The notes: generated by a model not told the origin, from the letters alone. DNA of 64,000 nt from Clostridiales bacterium (GCA_018365455.1 JAGZJZ010000020.1:56554-120553); one strand, 5' to 3'; positions 1 through 9,621 are shown, counted from the stretch's first letter. Numbers and translations are program-made.

Positions 1-1
1 C

Positions 2-319
2 AGAATACTATATAACTGTGCTATGCAAATGTATCGGAAATCATCCAAAATAATTTCTTATGCCCAGGATGAGATACCGGCGGTGGAGAATCAGATGGAC
101 AGCGGTATTTCCCAGGAAGAGAAAATGGATCTTCACGATGCGGTAAGACAGCTGGACGAGCCATACCGGACGCTGATTGTATTAAAGTATTTTGAAGGAC
201 TGACGATATCTGAAATCTCTAAGATGTCTTCAAAGCCTGAGGGGACTGTTAAATCAGAACTGTCAAAGGCAAAAAAGAAACTGCGCACAATTTTGAAAGA
301 GGGGTATATCTATGCTTAA
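2..319 (+). CDS. ECF sigma factor, C-terminal part (cut by window start)
   Basis: The reading frame is open to the first base of the window, so the gene begins upstream and only about 105 residues are visible. The visible part holds a sigma-70 region 4: a helix with LDEPYRTLIVLKYFEGLTI, then the helix-turn-helix ISEISKMSSKPEGTVKSELS and a basic end. This matches extracytoplasmic-function sigma factors, which direct RNA polymerase to stress or envelope promoters. Its stop overlaps the start of the next gene by 8 bases. That gene encodes a one-pass membrane protein of the DUF4179 type, the usual partner anti-sigma factor. The first in-frame ATG, at base 23, is internal and is not the true start. 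Confidence 0.85.
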   Translation, partial: RILYNCAMQMYRKSSKIISYAQDEIPAVENQMDSGISQEEKMDLHDAVRQLDEPYRTLIVLKYFEGLTISEISKMSSKPEGTVKSELSKAKKKLRTILKEGYIYA

Positions 320-1697
320 TAAAAATGAGTTTGATAAGATTCCAATACCGGAAAATATAGATGATGTGATTGATAAAGGTGTACTAAGGGCTGTAAAAAT
401 AAAAAAAAGACAGCGGAGAAAGAAATTTATTACAACGACAACGGGCATTGCTGCCGCTGTAGCCGTATTTTCTTTGTTCTGCGTATCTAATCCTGCCCTG
501 GCAGCTAAAATCCCTTTAATCGGGCATATATTTGAACGGGTGGAGTCTACGGTAAGCTATAAGGGTGATTTTAGTTCCACGGCACAGGTTTTGGTGACGG
601 AAGGCACGGATGATACCTTAGCTGATACAGAAATTAATGAAACAGGAGCAGCAAAAGAGAAACAGGATGGAGTACAGGAACAGGCTGCTGAGGAAAGTAA
701 ATATGTAAAAACTTCAAATGGGCTAACGGTTACGGTTTCCGAGGTATATTATAGTACAAAGGCTTTATATCTGGCTATGAGTGTTAAAAATGAGGAAGAG
801 TTCCCTCAGGATTTTATGAAAACAAAAAATATGGATGGCTATATTTTGGATTATGATATGTTAGCTTTGAACGGAACTGCAAGTTTTAGTTTCTCGGATA
901 TGGATGTGGGGCCTGAACTGTATATAGAGGGTCAGTTTATTGACAATCATACATTTGCGGGAATCTACCGCGTACCACTGGATCAATTTTCTTATTATCC
1001 TACAGATGAGGAAATTGCGGCTACAGGGCTTGATATTAATGATTACTGGAAAGATGATATGTCTACCGATGAAGCTGCGGCAAAAGTCGATGAGTATAAT
1101 CTGAAATTAAAGGAGAAGTTCCCGGATATCGGCAAACCGATTCCGATTCCGGATAATTTTACTTATAGTTTAAATATCACCAGTATTTTCGGAGAATTAT
1201 TCGAGACAGAAGAAAAAACAGTTACTTTCCCGGAAGGAGACAGCGGAGTAGTATATGAGAATCTGGTTAAGAAATATGAAGGAAATTGGGATTTCCAGTT
1301 TGACGTCGCCCTGGATACCTCCAGAACCAGGACCATAGAACTTAACGATACCAATGAGAATGGTCTTGGCATCTCCAAAATAGAAAAAACACCGTATGAA
1401 ATAACAGCTGAGATGATCATTCCTTCAGATAAACTAAACTATGACTATTTTCTGGTTATGTTAGATAAAGATGGGGATTTGATGGATTATCAGGGTAGTA
1501 CCACAGACACTTATCAGCTCTATGGCAGGGATACCAGCACAGTTCATATCTATATCTGTGACTATATACAGTATATGGACGAGATTAAGGGGTATTACTG
1601 GTCTCCTGATTATGAGGAAAAGAAAAAAAACAAGACTTTCATGCAATATCTGGATGAGAAATCATTGTATCATACAGAGGTTTCTTTTGAAGAATAA
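312..1697 (+). CDS. DUF4179-type membrane anti-sigma factor
   Basis: A 461-residue protein with a short cytoplasmic N-terminus (about residues 1-36, including the basic KKRQRRKK), one membrane segment (about 37-58) and a long outer domain. The N-terminal architecture and the ALAAKIPLIGHIFE stretch after the membrane span match DUF4179 proteins. These sit next to ECF sigma genes and are believed to hold the sigma factor at the membrane until a signal arrives. Residues 95-130 are acidic and low in complexity, probably a linker. It overlaps the sigma gene by 8 bases, which suggests translational coupling. The outer signal cannot be read from the sequence. A strong bidirectional hairpin follows the stop. 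Confidence 0.8.
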   Translation: MLNKNEFDKIPIPENIDDVIDKGVLRAVKIKKRQRRKKFITTTTGIAAAVAVFSLFCVSNPALAAKIPLIGHIFERVESTVSYKGDFSSTAQVLVTEGTDDTLADTEINETGAAKEKQDGVQEQAAEESKYVKTSNGLTVTVSEVYYSTKALYLAMSVKNEEEFPQDFMKTKNMDGYILDYDMLALNGTASFSFSDMDVGPELYIEGQFIDNHTFAGIYRVPLDQFSYYPTDEEIAATGLDINDYWKDDMSTDEAAAKVDEYNLKLKEKFPDIGKPIPIPDNFTYSLNITSIFGELFETEEKTVTFPEGDSGVVYENLVKKYEGNWDFQFDVALDTSRTRTIELNDTNENGLGISKIEKTPYEITAEMIIPSDKLNYDYFLVMLDKDGDLMDYQGSTTDTYQLYGRDTSTVHIYICDYIQYMDEIKGYYWSPDYEEKKKNKTFMQYLDEKSLYHTEVSFEE

Positions 1698-1717
1698 TGT
1701 CATACATTTTTGTTAAT

Positions 1718-1772
1718 GAAATGAATAAGAGGTTCCCTGCTTATGATGCGGCAGGGAGCCTTTTATTCATTA
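1718..1772. terminator. Bidirectional terminator between anti-sigma gene and AraC-type gene
   Basis: The stem GGTTCCCTGC / GCAGGGAGCC (1731-1740 and 1751-1760) is extended outward by AATGAATAA / TTATTCATT, giving A/T runs on both sides. It can end transcription from both convergent genes. Confidence 0.8.
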
Positions 1773-1824
1773 ACATAGAAAGTTGGCTCAAGCGTGCTTT
1801 CTATTGTTTGTGACCAGATAAAAA

Positions 1825-2730
1825 TCAGCTTTTACGAAAGTCTCCGGGTCTTTTTCCTGTGGTCTTTTTGAAAATGGTAAAGAAGTAGGTAATATTTGCA
1901 AACCCAACAGATTCTGCAATGGATGCTGTCTTGTGGGAGCTGCTTTTTAAAAGGTGGATTGCTTTGGCAATGCGAATACGGTTTAAGTAATCGGAAAAAT
2001 ACTCGCTGGTCTCTATTGCAAATTGGCGGCCCAAGTAGGCGGCGTTTACATTTAACTGTATTGCAAGAGTTTTCAGGGAAAGATTGATATCCTGATAGTT
2101 ATTGCGTACATAGCTGAGAGCATTTTGAATCAGGAACGAATAGGTTGGGTTAGTGTTCTCGTCAAGCTGATCCATAAGGCTGGTAAATAAATGAAATAGT
2201 TTTTCTTCCAGTTCTGAAAGAGAGTGTGCCGATCCAATAATACGGAAGGCCTCTTTTTTTTGGATGTCAATATTTGCGCTGGAGAAAAGAGAAGACTTTA
2301 GTTCCTGCATGGAACAGATAATAAACTCAATCAGTTGATATTTGATATTTTCCAGGCTGTTGTTGTTGTCCTGTCGGAGCATTTCGGCAAAGTACTGGCG
2401 AAGCAGCTCCAGAAGAGAGGTACTGTCACGTGCTTCAATTATATTAGCCAGACTGGAATAGTCGAAGATATAGGGGGTATCTTTTTCAAGTTGTACAATG
2501 GTATCTTTCTGAAACAGATTCTGCATGATTTCTTTGCGTTCGGCAGATTGCAGGCAGTATATGTAGGAAGCAGACAGGTCATGCACCGTAGAGGCGTTTT
2601 CGCTTATAGAAGCATAGCAGTCGCAGGTATCCCGGCAGATCTTTTCACACAATCTGGCGGTGGAGAAATCTGCCCATTTTATAGACCGTTCTCCACTGTG
2701 AAACAGTGGTTTTAGAAGTCCAACCCGCAT
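1825..2730 (-). CDS. AraC/YesN-type transcription regulator, probably 5'-truncated
   Basis: 301 residues from the first usable ATG. The last 100 residues form a clear AraC-type double helix-turn-helix, with LSLKTLAIQLNVNAAYLGRQF, then SIAESVGFANITYFFTIFKK and the usual TGKRPGDFR end. The first 200 residues resemble the middle region of YesN-type response regulators rather than a complete sensor domain. No receiver domain is present. The same frame stays open for 23 codons upstream of this ATG (to a TGA at 2800-2802), with protein-like sequence (QLAEELAFQIVNLTF) but no start codon. This ATG also has no good ribosome binding site. The gene is therefore likely the 3' remnant of a longer regulator that lost its N-terminal part. 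It may still make a DNA-binding protein. Confidence 0.7.
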   Translation of the reverse strand: MRVGLLKPLFHSGERSIKWADFSTARLCEKICRDTCDCYASISENASTVHDLSASYIYCLQSAERKEIMQNLFQKDTIVQLEKDTPYIFDYSSLANIIEARDSTSLLELLRQYFAEMLRQDNNNSLENIKYQLIEFIICSMQELKSSLFSSANIDIQKKEAFRIIGSAHSLSELEEKLFHLFTSLMDQLDENTNPTYSFLIQNALSYVRNNYQDINLSLKTLAIQLNVNAAYLGRQFAIETSEYFSDYLNRIRIAKAIHLLKSSSHKTASIAESVGFANITYFFTIFKKTTGKRPGDFRKS

Positions 2731-2909
2731 TTTATTGCAGCGGAAGGTAAGATTGACAATTTGGAATGCCAGTTCTTCGGCCAGCTGACAGAGTCCATAT
2801 CAGTTTCCCACACCCATCTTTTCGTACACTACCTATATTCTAAAAGCGTCCTTAATCAGCAAAACCCCAATATAATACATTTATATAAAATACATATAAA
2901 GAGTTTGCT

Positions 2910-3497
2910 CTAAAGCGGATTCTCCAAATATCCAATACCGCTCATTATCATACTTTCAGCCATTCTGGCAATTTCTTCTGTAGGGAGAACCATTCCTTCC
3001 TCTATCCATTTTCGAATGAGACCGATACAGCCTGTACTGACAAAGGAATAAAAGTATTCAATCTGCTTAATCGTAGCGTTGGGAAAGAGGCTGTGATAGG
3101 TATTGATACAGAATTCCTTACCGGTATCTAACAGTTTTGCCATTAGTTCCTTATCGTTATAATCACCCACCATAAAAGTACACATATCCGAGTTTTTCTT
3201 AAGACAGTAAAAGATTCCATTACAGATATCTGCAAGGTTTCCCTTTTTCGTGCTGTCGTTCAGGAGCGGTTCCAGTGCCTGGGAAAATTCAATCAGCATA
3301 TCATTTTCAATCTCTTCCAAAAGGGCATAGATATCCTGGTAATGGCTGTAAAATGTGCCCCGGTTAATTCCGGCACGGTCACTGAGTTCTTTTACGGAGA
3401 TACTTTGTATGGGTTTTGTTTTCAGCAGATCCGTAAAAGATCTGCGTATTAAAAGCTTTGTAATCCTTACCCGGTGGTCATTGGATTCTTTTTTCAT
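2910..3497 (-). CDS. TetR/AcrR family transcriptional regulator
   Basis: 195 residues. The N-terminus carries a TetR DNA-binding domain at about residues 10-60 (LLIRRSFTDLLKTKPIQSIS, then VKELSDRAGINRGTFYSHY), followed by a helical C-terminal domain of the TetR_C_7 kind. The start at 3497 is chosen because AAGGAGG lies 6 bases upstream. The in-frame ATG 18 bases earlier would place that binding site inside the coding region. It lies 26 bases downstream of the lipoprotein gene on the same strand, so the two are probably co-transcribed. The ligand and targets are unknown. Self-regulation of this small operon would be usual for the family. Confidence 0.85.
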   Translation of the reverse strand: MKKESNDHRVRITKLLIRRSFTDLLKTKPIQSISVKELSDRAGINRGTFYSHYQDIYALLEEIENDMLIEFSQALEPLLNDSTKKGNLADICNGIFYCLKKNSDMCTFMVGDYNDKELMAKLLDTGKEFCINTYHSLFPNATIKQIEYFYSFVSTGCIGLIRKWIEEGMVLPTEEIARMAESMIMSGIGYLENPL

Positions 3498-3523
3498 AGG
3501 GAGCCTCCTTTTCAAGGGAAAAA

Positions 3524-4276
3524 TTAGCGTTTCACTTCAAAGACATCAAATTCAGAATCTCCATAGGTACAGATATAATTGCTGCCTTTGTCATCTGTAA
3601 ATAAAACAGCCTGATCGCTGCGCTTCTTTTTATCATCAAACCAGGATATACGGGAAGCTTTCCCAGTGGATAAGTCCAGGTCTGTCTCTTTCATACTCTG
3701 TAAAATTGCAGCATTATTGGATTTTAAATCATATACATACGGAGTGGTTTCGGTTACACCATAATTTTGAATACTGGGACCTTCATCATCATAGGAAAAG
3801 ACAACATAGCCGTTTCTGTCAACCCCGTTGGAAAAAGTACAACTGTATAATAGCTGATCCGGGCGGATTTGCTGCATATCATGATTCCATATTTTATAAT
3901 CGGTAAAGTTGTCGAATTTCCAGTTTGTATTTTCCATATCTCCTGTTGCAGCATCAACCCACATGGCCAGAAATTTTTGAATCCTTTTATGCTGGAAATA
4001 TTCATATACCGGTGTATTCTGCGCCGAGTAATAGGAGTCCAATATATTGGAGGGCAGAGAATCACTGGTTTCGGATTCATTGACATTGGCATTGTCTTTG
4101 CTGTGCTCTCGATTCCTATCCGACTTCACATCAGTATCATTTGTGGTAACCGTAGATTCAGCCGGCGAATTTGATCCCGATTCTGATCCCGATACACGGC
4201 CGGAGAAGGTACGGCAGCCGGTTGAAGCAGTGATACAGAAGCACAACGTCAGTAAGACAGCATATTTCTTTTTCAT
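3524..4276 (-). CDS. Secreted lipoprotein of unknown function
   Basis: 250 residues. The N-terminus is a lipoprotein signal peptide: MKKKY, a hydrophobic run and a lipobox ending STGC with the lipidated Cys at residue 21. A low-complexity Ser/Thr/Asp/Asn linker covers about residues 25-75, followed by a globular domain with many aromatic residues. I do not recognise the domain. The start at 4276 is chosen because GAGGGG lies about 8 bases upstream and the signal peptide begins there. It is the first gene of a two-gene unit with the TetR regulator. Confidence 0.75.
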   Translation of the reverse strand: MKKKYAVLLTLCFCITASTGCRTFSGRVSGSESGSNSPAESTVTTNDTDVKSDRNREHSKDNANVNESETSDSLPSNILDSYYSAQNTPVYEYFQHKRIQKFLAMWVDAATGDMENTNWKFDNFTDYKIWNHDMQQIRPDQLLYSCTFSNGVDRNGYVVFSYDDEGPSIQNYGVTETTPYVYDLKSNNAAILQSMKETDLDLSTGKASRISWFDDKKKRSDQAVLFTDDKGSNYICTYGDSEFDVFEVKR

Positions 4277-4753
4277 TTGATGATCCCCTCGTTTCATATC
4301 ACATATTTTTTCCTATCCAATGAACAGCACATCGTAAACTGCTGCGATGTACTTTTGTACACGTTTATTGTATAAATTTAAGCTTTTTTGTTCCAATCCA
4401 ATATGCAGGTCAGGTGATACCATTCCGTCAGTAAATTTGAAATATTCATTTAACTTTTATTATACACCTACCTGATGGTAACGTCTATGAAAGGGCGCCA
4501 GAGCCAGCTTAAAAATTTATTCCTGCACCTGTCCGCCCCATTTTTCGGTATTAGAGTTTTTTAAAGTCTTTTTTAAAATCTTTGGATAGTGCAAAATAAT
4601 CCAGATATCACAAAAAAGTACAAGAATTTATAAAAGTAACTTAAAATTTTGAAAATATATATAAAGTTAATACTATGGGTTCACAAATTTCCTATGCTAA
4701 AATACTAACATAAACAAAGACAAAAAAACCAAATAAAATCAGGAGGATATGAA
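4277..4753. other. Divergent intergenic region with importer promoter
   Basis: This is 477 AT-rich bases between the lipoprotein (leftward) and the sugar-binding protein (rightward). It holds a rightward promoter at 4649-4676 and a long 5' leader (about 70 bases). No gene, tRNA or recognised riboswitch was seen. The stretch 4440-4475 is very AT-rich and could hold the leftward promoter, but no convincing boxes were found. Confidence 0.5.
4649..4676 (+). promoter_or_regulatory. Probable sigma-A promoter of the sugar importer
   Basis: TTGAAA (4649-4654), a 16-base AT-rich spacer and TACTAT (4671-4676). The start codon of the binding-protein gene is 78 bases further on. Confidence 0.5.
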
Positions 4754-6163
4754 ATGAAGAAGAAAGTTTTAGCAGCATTATTAGCAGGAACTATGGTACT
4801 CAGCCTGGCTGGATGTTCAGGAAGCGGAGCTGAGACAAAGGGAACGGAAGCCGGAACCACGGCAGCAGAGGAAACAACAGCAGAGACTTCAGCCGCAACT
4901 ACAGAAGCAGCAAATGATACGGAGACTGCAGGTGAGACGGCAGGAGATACCCAGGCTGCATCAGGAGAAGAAAGCAAAATTACAATTTGGGCATGGGACG
5001 AGTCATTTAATATTGTGGCTGCCAATCAGGCAAAAGAAATTTACCAGAAGAGCCATCCGGATGCAGAAGTAGAAGTTGTAACTATGGCACAGGATGATAT
5101 CGTAGCGCAGCTTAATACCAGCCTTTCAGCCGGAACTTATGACGGACTTCCTGATATTGTGCTGATTGAAGATTATAAGATTCAGGGTTATCTCACATCT
5201 TATCCGGATGAATTTGCTGATCTGACAGATGTTGCAAGCCCGGAAGACTTCGCGGCTTATAAAACAGGTGTGAACCAGATGGATGGAAAAATGCTGGGTA
5301 TACCATTTGATTCCGGTGTGGCAGCTACTTTTTACCGTACAGACCTGATCGAGCAGGCAGGTTATACAAAGGAAGATATGCAGAATCTGACCTGGGATAA
5401 ATATATTGAAATCGGTAAAGCAGTTAAAGAAAAATGCGGCGTAGATATGTGTACCATTGATCCAAGTGATATTGGACAGATCCGTATGATGATGCAGAGT
5501 GCCGGAACCTGGTATACAGATGCAGAAGGCAAAGTTGATTTCAAGGATAACCAAGGGTTAAAAGATGCAATTGGCGTTTACAAAAAGCTGGTTGAAGCCG
5601 GAATTACAAAACAGACTGCAGACTGGGATCAGTTCGTAGGATCCTTCAATAACGGTGAAGTAGCTTCCGTAGTAACCGGATGCTGGATTGCTCCTTCCAT
5701 CCAGAAGGCAGAAGACCAGAGTGGCAAATGGGCAGTGGCACCATTCCCGAAAATGGATGCAAATGCAGAATCTGTAAATGCTTCTTCTATCGGAGGTGCA
5801 GGCTGGTATGTTCTGAAAAATGTAGGCAACGAGCAGGCAGCAAAAGATTTCCTGAAAGAAACATTTGCATCTAATGTTGACTTAATGAACCAGCTGGCAG
5901 CTGACATTACCCTGGTTAGTACTTTAGACGCTGCAGAGTCAGCAGAAAACTACTCCAAGGGAAGCGATTTCTTTGGCGGACAGGAAATATTCAAAGATTT
6001 CTCCAAATGGACACAGGAAGTACCATCTGTTAACTACGGCCTGCATACCTATGCACTGGAAGATATCATGACAGAAGCACTTCAGGCTATTGTATCAGGA
6101 GCAGATATAGATTCCACATTGTCTGATTACCAGACTCAGGCAGAAGCAGCAGTAGCACAATAA
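4754..6163 (+). CDS. Sugar ABC transporter substrate-binding lipoprotein (family 1)
   Basis: 469 residues. The lipoprotein signal peptide has lipobox LAGC (Cys21), then a Thr/Ala/Glu-rich linker to about residue 75. The rest is an extracellular solute-binding protein of family 1 (ITIWAWDESFN at the start of the mature fold, GIPFDSGVAATFYR, and GGAGWYVLKN near the hinge). It would be anchored outside the membrane and hand oligosaccharides to the two permeases encoded just downstream. AGGAGG precedes the ATG by 7 bases. No ATPase gene lies in this operon. The MsmX-type protein at 24.5 kb is the likely energy subunit. Substrate is inferred from the neighbouring beta-galactosidase to be a galactoside. 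Confidence 0.88.
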   Translation: MKKKVLAALLAGTMVLSLAGCSGSGAETKGTEAGTTAAEETTAETSAATTEAANDTETAGETAGDTQAASGEESKITIWAWDESFNIVAANQAKEIYQKSHPDAEVEVVTMAQDDIVAQLNTSLSAGTYDGLPDIVLIEDYKIQGYLTSYPDEFADLTDVASPEDFAAYKTGVNQMDGKMLGIPFDSGVAATFYRTDLIEQAGYTKEDMQNLTWDKYIEIGKAVKEKCGVDMCTIDPSDIGQIRMMMQSAGTWYTDAEGKVDFKDNQGLKDAIGVYKKLVEAGITKQTADWDQFVGSFNNGEVASVVTGCWIAPSIQKAEDQSGKWAVAPFPKMDANAESVNASSIGGAGWYVLKNVGNEQAAKDFLKETFASNVDLMNQLAADITLVSTLDAAESAENYSKGSDFFGGQEIFKDFSKWTQEVPSVNYGLHTYALEDIMTEALQAIVSGADIDSTLSDYQTQAEAAVAQ

Positions 6164-6177
6164 TAAAGAAGGTAGAG

Positions 6178-6208
6178 TGGGGTGCTGCATCGTTCAGCAC
6201 CCCATTTT
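6178..6208 (+). terminator. Hairpin between binding-protein and permease genes
   Basis: A perfect 10-base stem TGGGGTGCTG / CAGCACCCCA with a 7-base loop is followed by only four T. It probably terminates partially or stabilises the upstream mRNA, so that the binding protein is made in excess over the permeases. This is a common arrangement in sugar ABC operons. Confidence 0.6.
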
Positions 6209-6225
6209 CAGGAAGGTAGAAGGTC

Positions 6226-7092
6226 ATGAAGAAAAAAATTGACAGAAGATCCTGGGCATTTATTATTCCCAGCGTAATTCTATTAGCGGCATTCGTATTC
6301 TATCCGATGGTGCAGGCATTTGTTACTTCTCTGCAGACCGGAATGGGAAACAATTTAAGATTTGCAGGAGCGGCGAACTACAAGCGGCTGCTGACAGACT
6401 CTACATTTGTCAAGGCATTGTGCAATACAGTGATGTATCTGGTCATTCAGGTGCCGGTTATGATTATTCTGGCCCTGGTGATTTCGTCAATGCTCAATGA
6501 TAAAAAATTAAAAGGAAGAGGTTTTTTCAGAACTGCAATTTTCCTTCCCTGTGTTACTTCCCTGGTAGCATATTCCATTATATTTAAAAGTTTATTTGCA
6601 ACAGACGGCTTTGTCAATATCATGCTCATGAATCTGCATTTTATATCAGAACCCATATCCTGGATTACCCACCCGGTATTTGCCAAGGTCCTGATTATCA
6701 TCGCCATTACCTGGAGATGGACCGGTTATAATATGGTATTCTATCTGTCTGGACTTCAGGGAATAGACGATTCGATTTATGAAGCGGCAGCAATTGATGG
6801 CGCAGGCGGATTCCAGAAATTTAAATCCATTACTTTACCGCTGTTAAAACCAATTATTTTATTTACAACGATTAACTCTACGATCGGTACACTGCAGCTC
6901 TTTGATGAGACGGTAAATATTACAAACGGCGGTCCGGCAAATGCCACCATTACCATTTCCCAGTATATTTACAACCTGTTATTTAAATATCAGCCAAACT
7001 TTGGATATGCAGCGGCAGTATCCTATGTAATCGTGTTATTAATTGTAATCTTGTCCATAATTCAGATGAAAGTAGGTGACGATAAAGAATGA
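6226..7092 (+). CDS. Sugar ABC transporter permease (MalF/UgpA type)
   Basis: 288 residues with about six membrane segments. The cytoplasmic EAA loop is clear at about residues 185-208 (EAAAIDGAGGFQKFKSITLP). This loop binds the ATPase. The length is typical of short MalF-type permeases of the carbohydrate uptake CUT1 family. A GGAAGG site lies upstream of the ATG. The stop overlaps the next gene by 4 bases (ATGA), so the two permeases are translationally coupled and form a heterodimer. Confidence 0.88.
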   Translation: MKKKIDRRSWAFIIPSVILLAAFVFYPMVQAFVTSLQTGMGNNLRFAGAANYKRLLTDSTFVKALCNTVMYLVIQVPVMIILALVISSMLNDKKLKGRGFFRTAIFLPCVTSLVAYSIIFKSLFATDGFVNIMLMNLHFISEPISWITHPVFAKVLIIIAITWRWTGYNMVFYLSGLQGIDDSIYEAAAIDGAGGFQKFKSITLPLLKPIILFTTINSTIGTLQLFDETVNITNGGPANATITISQYIYNLLFKYQPNFGYAAAVSYVIVLLIVILSIIQMKVGDDKE

Positions 7093-7931
7093 GTAAAAGA
7101 TCAAAGGTAATCAGAAGTATTGAATATGTAATTCTCAGCATTTTGTCTATTGTATCCATTTTCCCGTTTTTTTGGATGATAATAGCAGCAACTAATAAAT
7201 CAGTGGATGTAACAAAAGGAACCTTAATGCCTGGCAGCTATTTTTTTGAAAATTTAAAAGCGGTCCTTCAATCGGATTTGAATTACTTAACGTCTTTTAA
7301 AAATTCTCTCATAATTGCAGTTGTAACTACTGCAGTTGCAATGATCGTATCGTCTGCAGCGGGATATGCATTTGAGATATACAAGTCAAAAGTAAGAGAC
7401 CGGATTTTTAATTTTATCCTCCTGTCCATGATGGTTCCTTTTGCAGCGCTTATGGTTCCGTTATTCCGTTTGTTTTCCAATTTCAAAAATATTCCGGTAC
7501 TGAAATTTCTGGCACTTAATACATCGGGGTCGGTTATTATCATTGCAGTGGCAACGGCTTTCCTGATCTTCTTTTTCCGTCAGAATACCAAGACATTTCC
7601 AAAGGAACTTGTGGAAGCAGCCAGAATTGACGGTTTGGGTGAAATGGGCATTTTCACAAAAATATATATGCCAACCATGAAATCTACTTATGCAGCTGCT
7701 GTTGTAGTAACCTTTATGACAAGCTGGAACAATTACCTGTGGCCGTTAATTGCTTTAAAAGGCGAGAACAGAACACTGCCGCTGATCATATCTGCAATGG
7801 GTTCTTCTTATACGCCTGATTATGGAATGATGATGACCGCAGTTGTCATAGCAACAATTCCAACCGCATTGATCTTCTTCCTGATGCAGAAGCAGTTTGT
7901 TGCAGGTATGACAGGCTCCGTAAAAGGATGA
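7089..7931 (+). CDS. Sugar ABC transporter permease (MalG type)
   Basis: 280 residues with six predicted membrane spans and the EAA loop EAARIDGLGEMGIFTKIYMP at about residues 177-196. It ends in FVAGMTGSVKG, the usual C-terminus of MalG-like CUT1 permeases. It pairs with the preceding permease, which overlaps it by 4 bases. A two-component system follows after 150 bases, suggesting the importer is induced by an extracellular sugar signal. Confidence 0.88.
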   Translation: MSKRSKVIRSIEYVILSILSIVSIFPFFWMIIAATNKSVDVTKGTLMPGSYFFENLKAVLQSDLNYLTSFKNSLIIAVVTTAVAMIVSSAAGYAFEIYKSKVRDRIFNFILLSMMVPFAALMVPLFRLFSNFKNIPVLKFLALNTSGSVIIIAVATAFLIFFFRQNTKTFPKELVEAARIDGLGEMGIFTKIYMPTMKSTYAAAVVVTFMTSWNNYLWPLIALKGENRTLPLIISAMGSSYTPDYGMMMTAVVIATIPTALIFFLMQKQFVAGMTGSVKG

Positions 7932-8085
7932 TCAACTCTTAGACTCCATAAAATCAAATCAAATGATAAATACATATTCATTTTTATGGTTTTATATATT
8001 ATACTGAAATAGTTTTAAATAAACATGATAGCGTCACCCTGTGTTAATGAATGGGAGGGCGCTTTCATTTACAGGGGGGAAAGTT

Positions 8086-9615
8086 GTGAATGATTACTGC
8101 AAAATCTTAATTATAGACGATGAATATATCATGCGTCAGGGTATTAAGCATATGCTGGACTGGGAGAGACAGGGCTTTCAGATCGTCGGGGAGGCCGCAA
8201 ATGGTAAAGAGGGGCTGGAACTTCTGGCAAGCCTGCATCCCCATATTGTATTATGTGATATTGTTATGCCCCAGATGGATGGGGTTGATTTTTCCAAAGT
8301 AGTTCAGAAAATCTATCCGGAAATCCAGATTATTATCCTTAGCAGCTACGATAATTTTAATTATGTAAAGGGCGCTCTGCAAAATGGTGCTGTGGACTAT
8401 GTTTTGAAGCCCACTTTAAATCCTCAGGAATTGCTTGGAGTTTTAAAGACAACGGCAATGAGAATACCAGGTATGATTCTGATGAAGGAAGAGGGCGTAA
8501 GTCTTGAGAAAAGCCTGGAGGATTACTTAATGGGCAATTCAGAAGAGTTTGCAGGACCTGAGATTGTGGAACGCTTTCCTTATACATTTTACCGGGTATT
8601 TGGCATGTGTATCCGCCAGAGAAATTTAAAAGGCCAGGATATTTCATCTATCCTGTATGAAAAAGCAATGGATTATATGAAGGACTGCAAATATGCATAT
8701 ATTGCGGTGCTGCTTCGTGAGGAAACGCTCTGTGTCGTACTTAATTTCCGTGCGGGAGACAGGGATGACATCGTACAATTCATGGACAGGCTGACCGGGC
8801 AGATGACTGTTTTCCACAGCCGGATCTACGGTGTGCTAAGCCATGAATTCTCCACACGTTCTATGATTAAGGAAATCTATGACGGAATAATTTTACCGGA
8901 GGCGGACAAAGCCTTTTATTACCAGGGTAAAAATCTCCGGATTATAGAAGAAAAAAAGACGGCAGTTCAAATGCCTAAATTTGATTTTAACTGGTTTTCC
9001 AAGTATCTGGATGAAAAAAGGTACCGGGAAGCACTGGATTTACTCTATGGATATGCCTGTGAGGGAATGAAGGCCTGCATGGAGGAATTCCGGTTTAAAA
9101 ACCAGATTAAAAATATGATATTCAGCTTGATTGATGCAATGGATATGAGCCGCAACCGAAAAGAAGAGATGCGCTACCGTTATTTCAAACAGATTGACAG
9201 TACGGTATACGTGGAGGAATTCAGCAATGTTCTGGATGAGATTCGCAAGGAATTAAACCGGGAACTGGTGGAAGGCACGCCGGAAGATGATTACCGAATC
9301 CGGCAGATTCTCCAGTACATTGCCCAGAACTACACACAGGATCTGGACCTTGCGGAGATAGCAAAGGTATTTAATTTCAATTATTATTATCTTTCCGCAT
9401 ATTTTAACCAGCACATGGAAGCCGGTTTCAGTGAGTACGTCAACAGTATCCGTATCAAACAATCCTGCAGGCTGCTGCGGGAAAAAGACCTGAGTATCTC
9501 CCAGGTAAGCAACGAAGTTGGATATTCCGATCCAAGTTATTTCTGCAGGGTATTTAAAAAGGTTACGGGTGATACACCGTCCACATGGCGGCGGAGCCAC
9601 AGACAGGAGAGGTGA
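8086..9615 (+). CDS. YesN-type response regulator (receiver + AraC HTH)
   Basis: 509 residues. The receiver domain (about 1-125) has the acidic pair DDE, phosphoacceptor Asp58 in LCDIVMP, and KPT as the conserved Lys switch. A middle region of about 270 residues follows, then an AraC-type double helix-turn-helix in the last 100 (LDLAEIAKVFNFNYYYLSAYF, ISQVSNEVGYSDPSYFCRVFKK). I choose the GTG at 8086 because AGGGGGGAAA lies just upstream and the receiver fold begins there. An ATG at 8047 has no such site. It forms a pair with the kinase 6 bases downstream and is a close paralogue of the regulator at 37781. It likely activates the importer and beta-galactosidase genes. Confidence 0.9.
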   Translation: MNDYCKILIIDDEYIMRQGIKHMLDWERQGFQIVGEAANGKEGLELLASLHPHIVLCDIVMPQMDGVDFSKVVQKIYPEIQIIILSSYDNFNYVKGALQNGAVDYVLKPTLNPQELLGVLKTTAMRIPGMILMKEEGVSLEKSLEDYLMGNSEEFAGPEIVERFPYTFYRVFGMCIRQRNLKGQDISSILYEKAMDYMKDCKYAYIAVLLREETLCVVLNFRAGDRDDIVQFMDRLTGQMTVFHSRIYGVLSHEFSTRSMIKEIYDGIILPEADKAFYYQGKNLRIIEEKKTAVQMPKFDFNWFSKYLDEKRYREALDLLYGYACEGMKACMEEFRFKNQIKNMIFSLIDAMDMSRNRKEEMRYRYFKQIDSTVYVEEFSNVLDEIRKELNRELVEGTPEDDYRIRQILQYIAQNYTQDLDLAEIAKVFNFNYYYLSAYFNQHMEAGFSEYVNSIRIKQSCRLLREKDLSISQVSNEVGYSDPSYFCRVFKKVTGDTPSTWRRSHRQER

Positions 9616-9621
9616 TTTCCA

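Noticed and set aside
6178..6208. Hairpin as operon-ending terminator after the binding protein
   Set aside because: The short T run and the close permease gene with its own ribosome binding site suggest partial termination or mRNA stabilisation instead.
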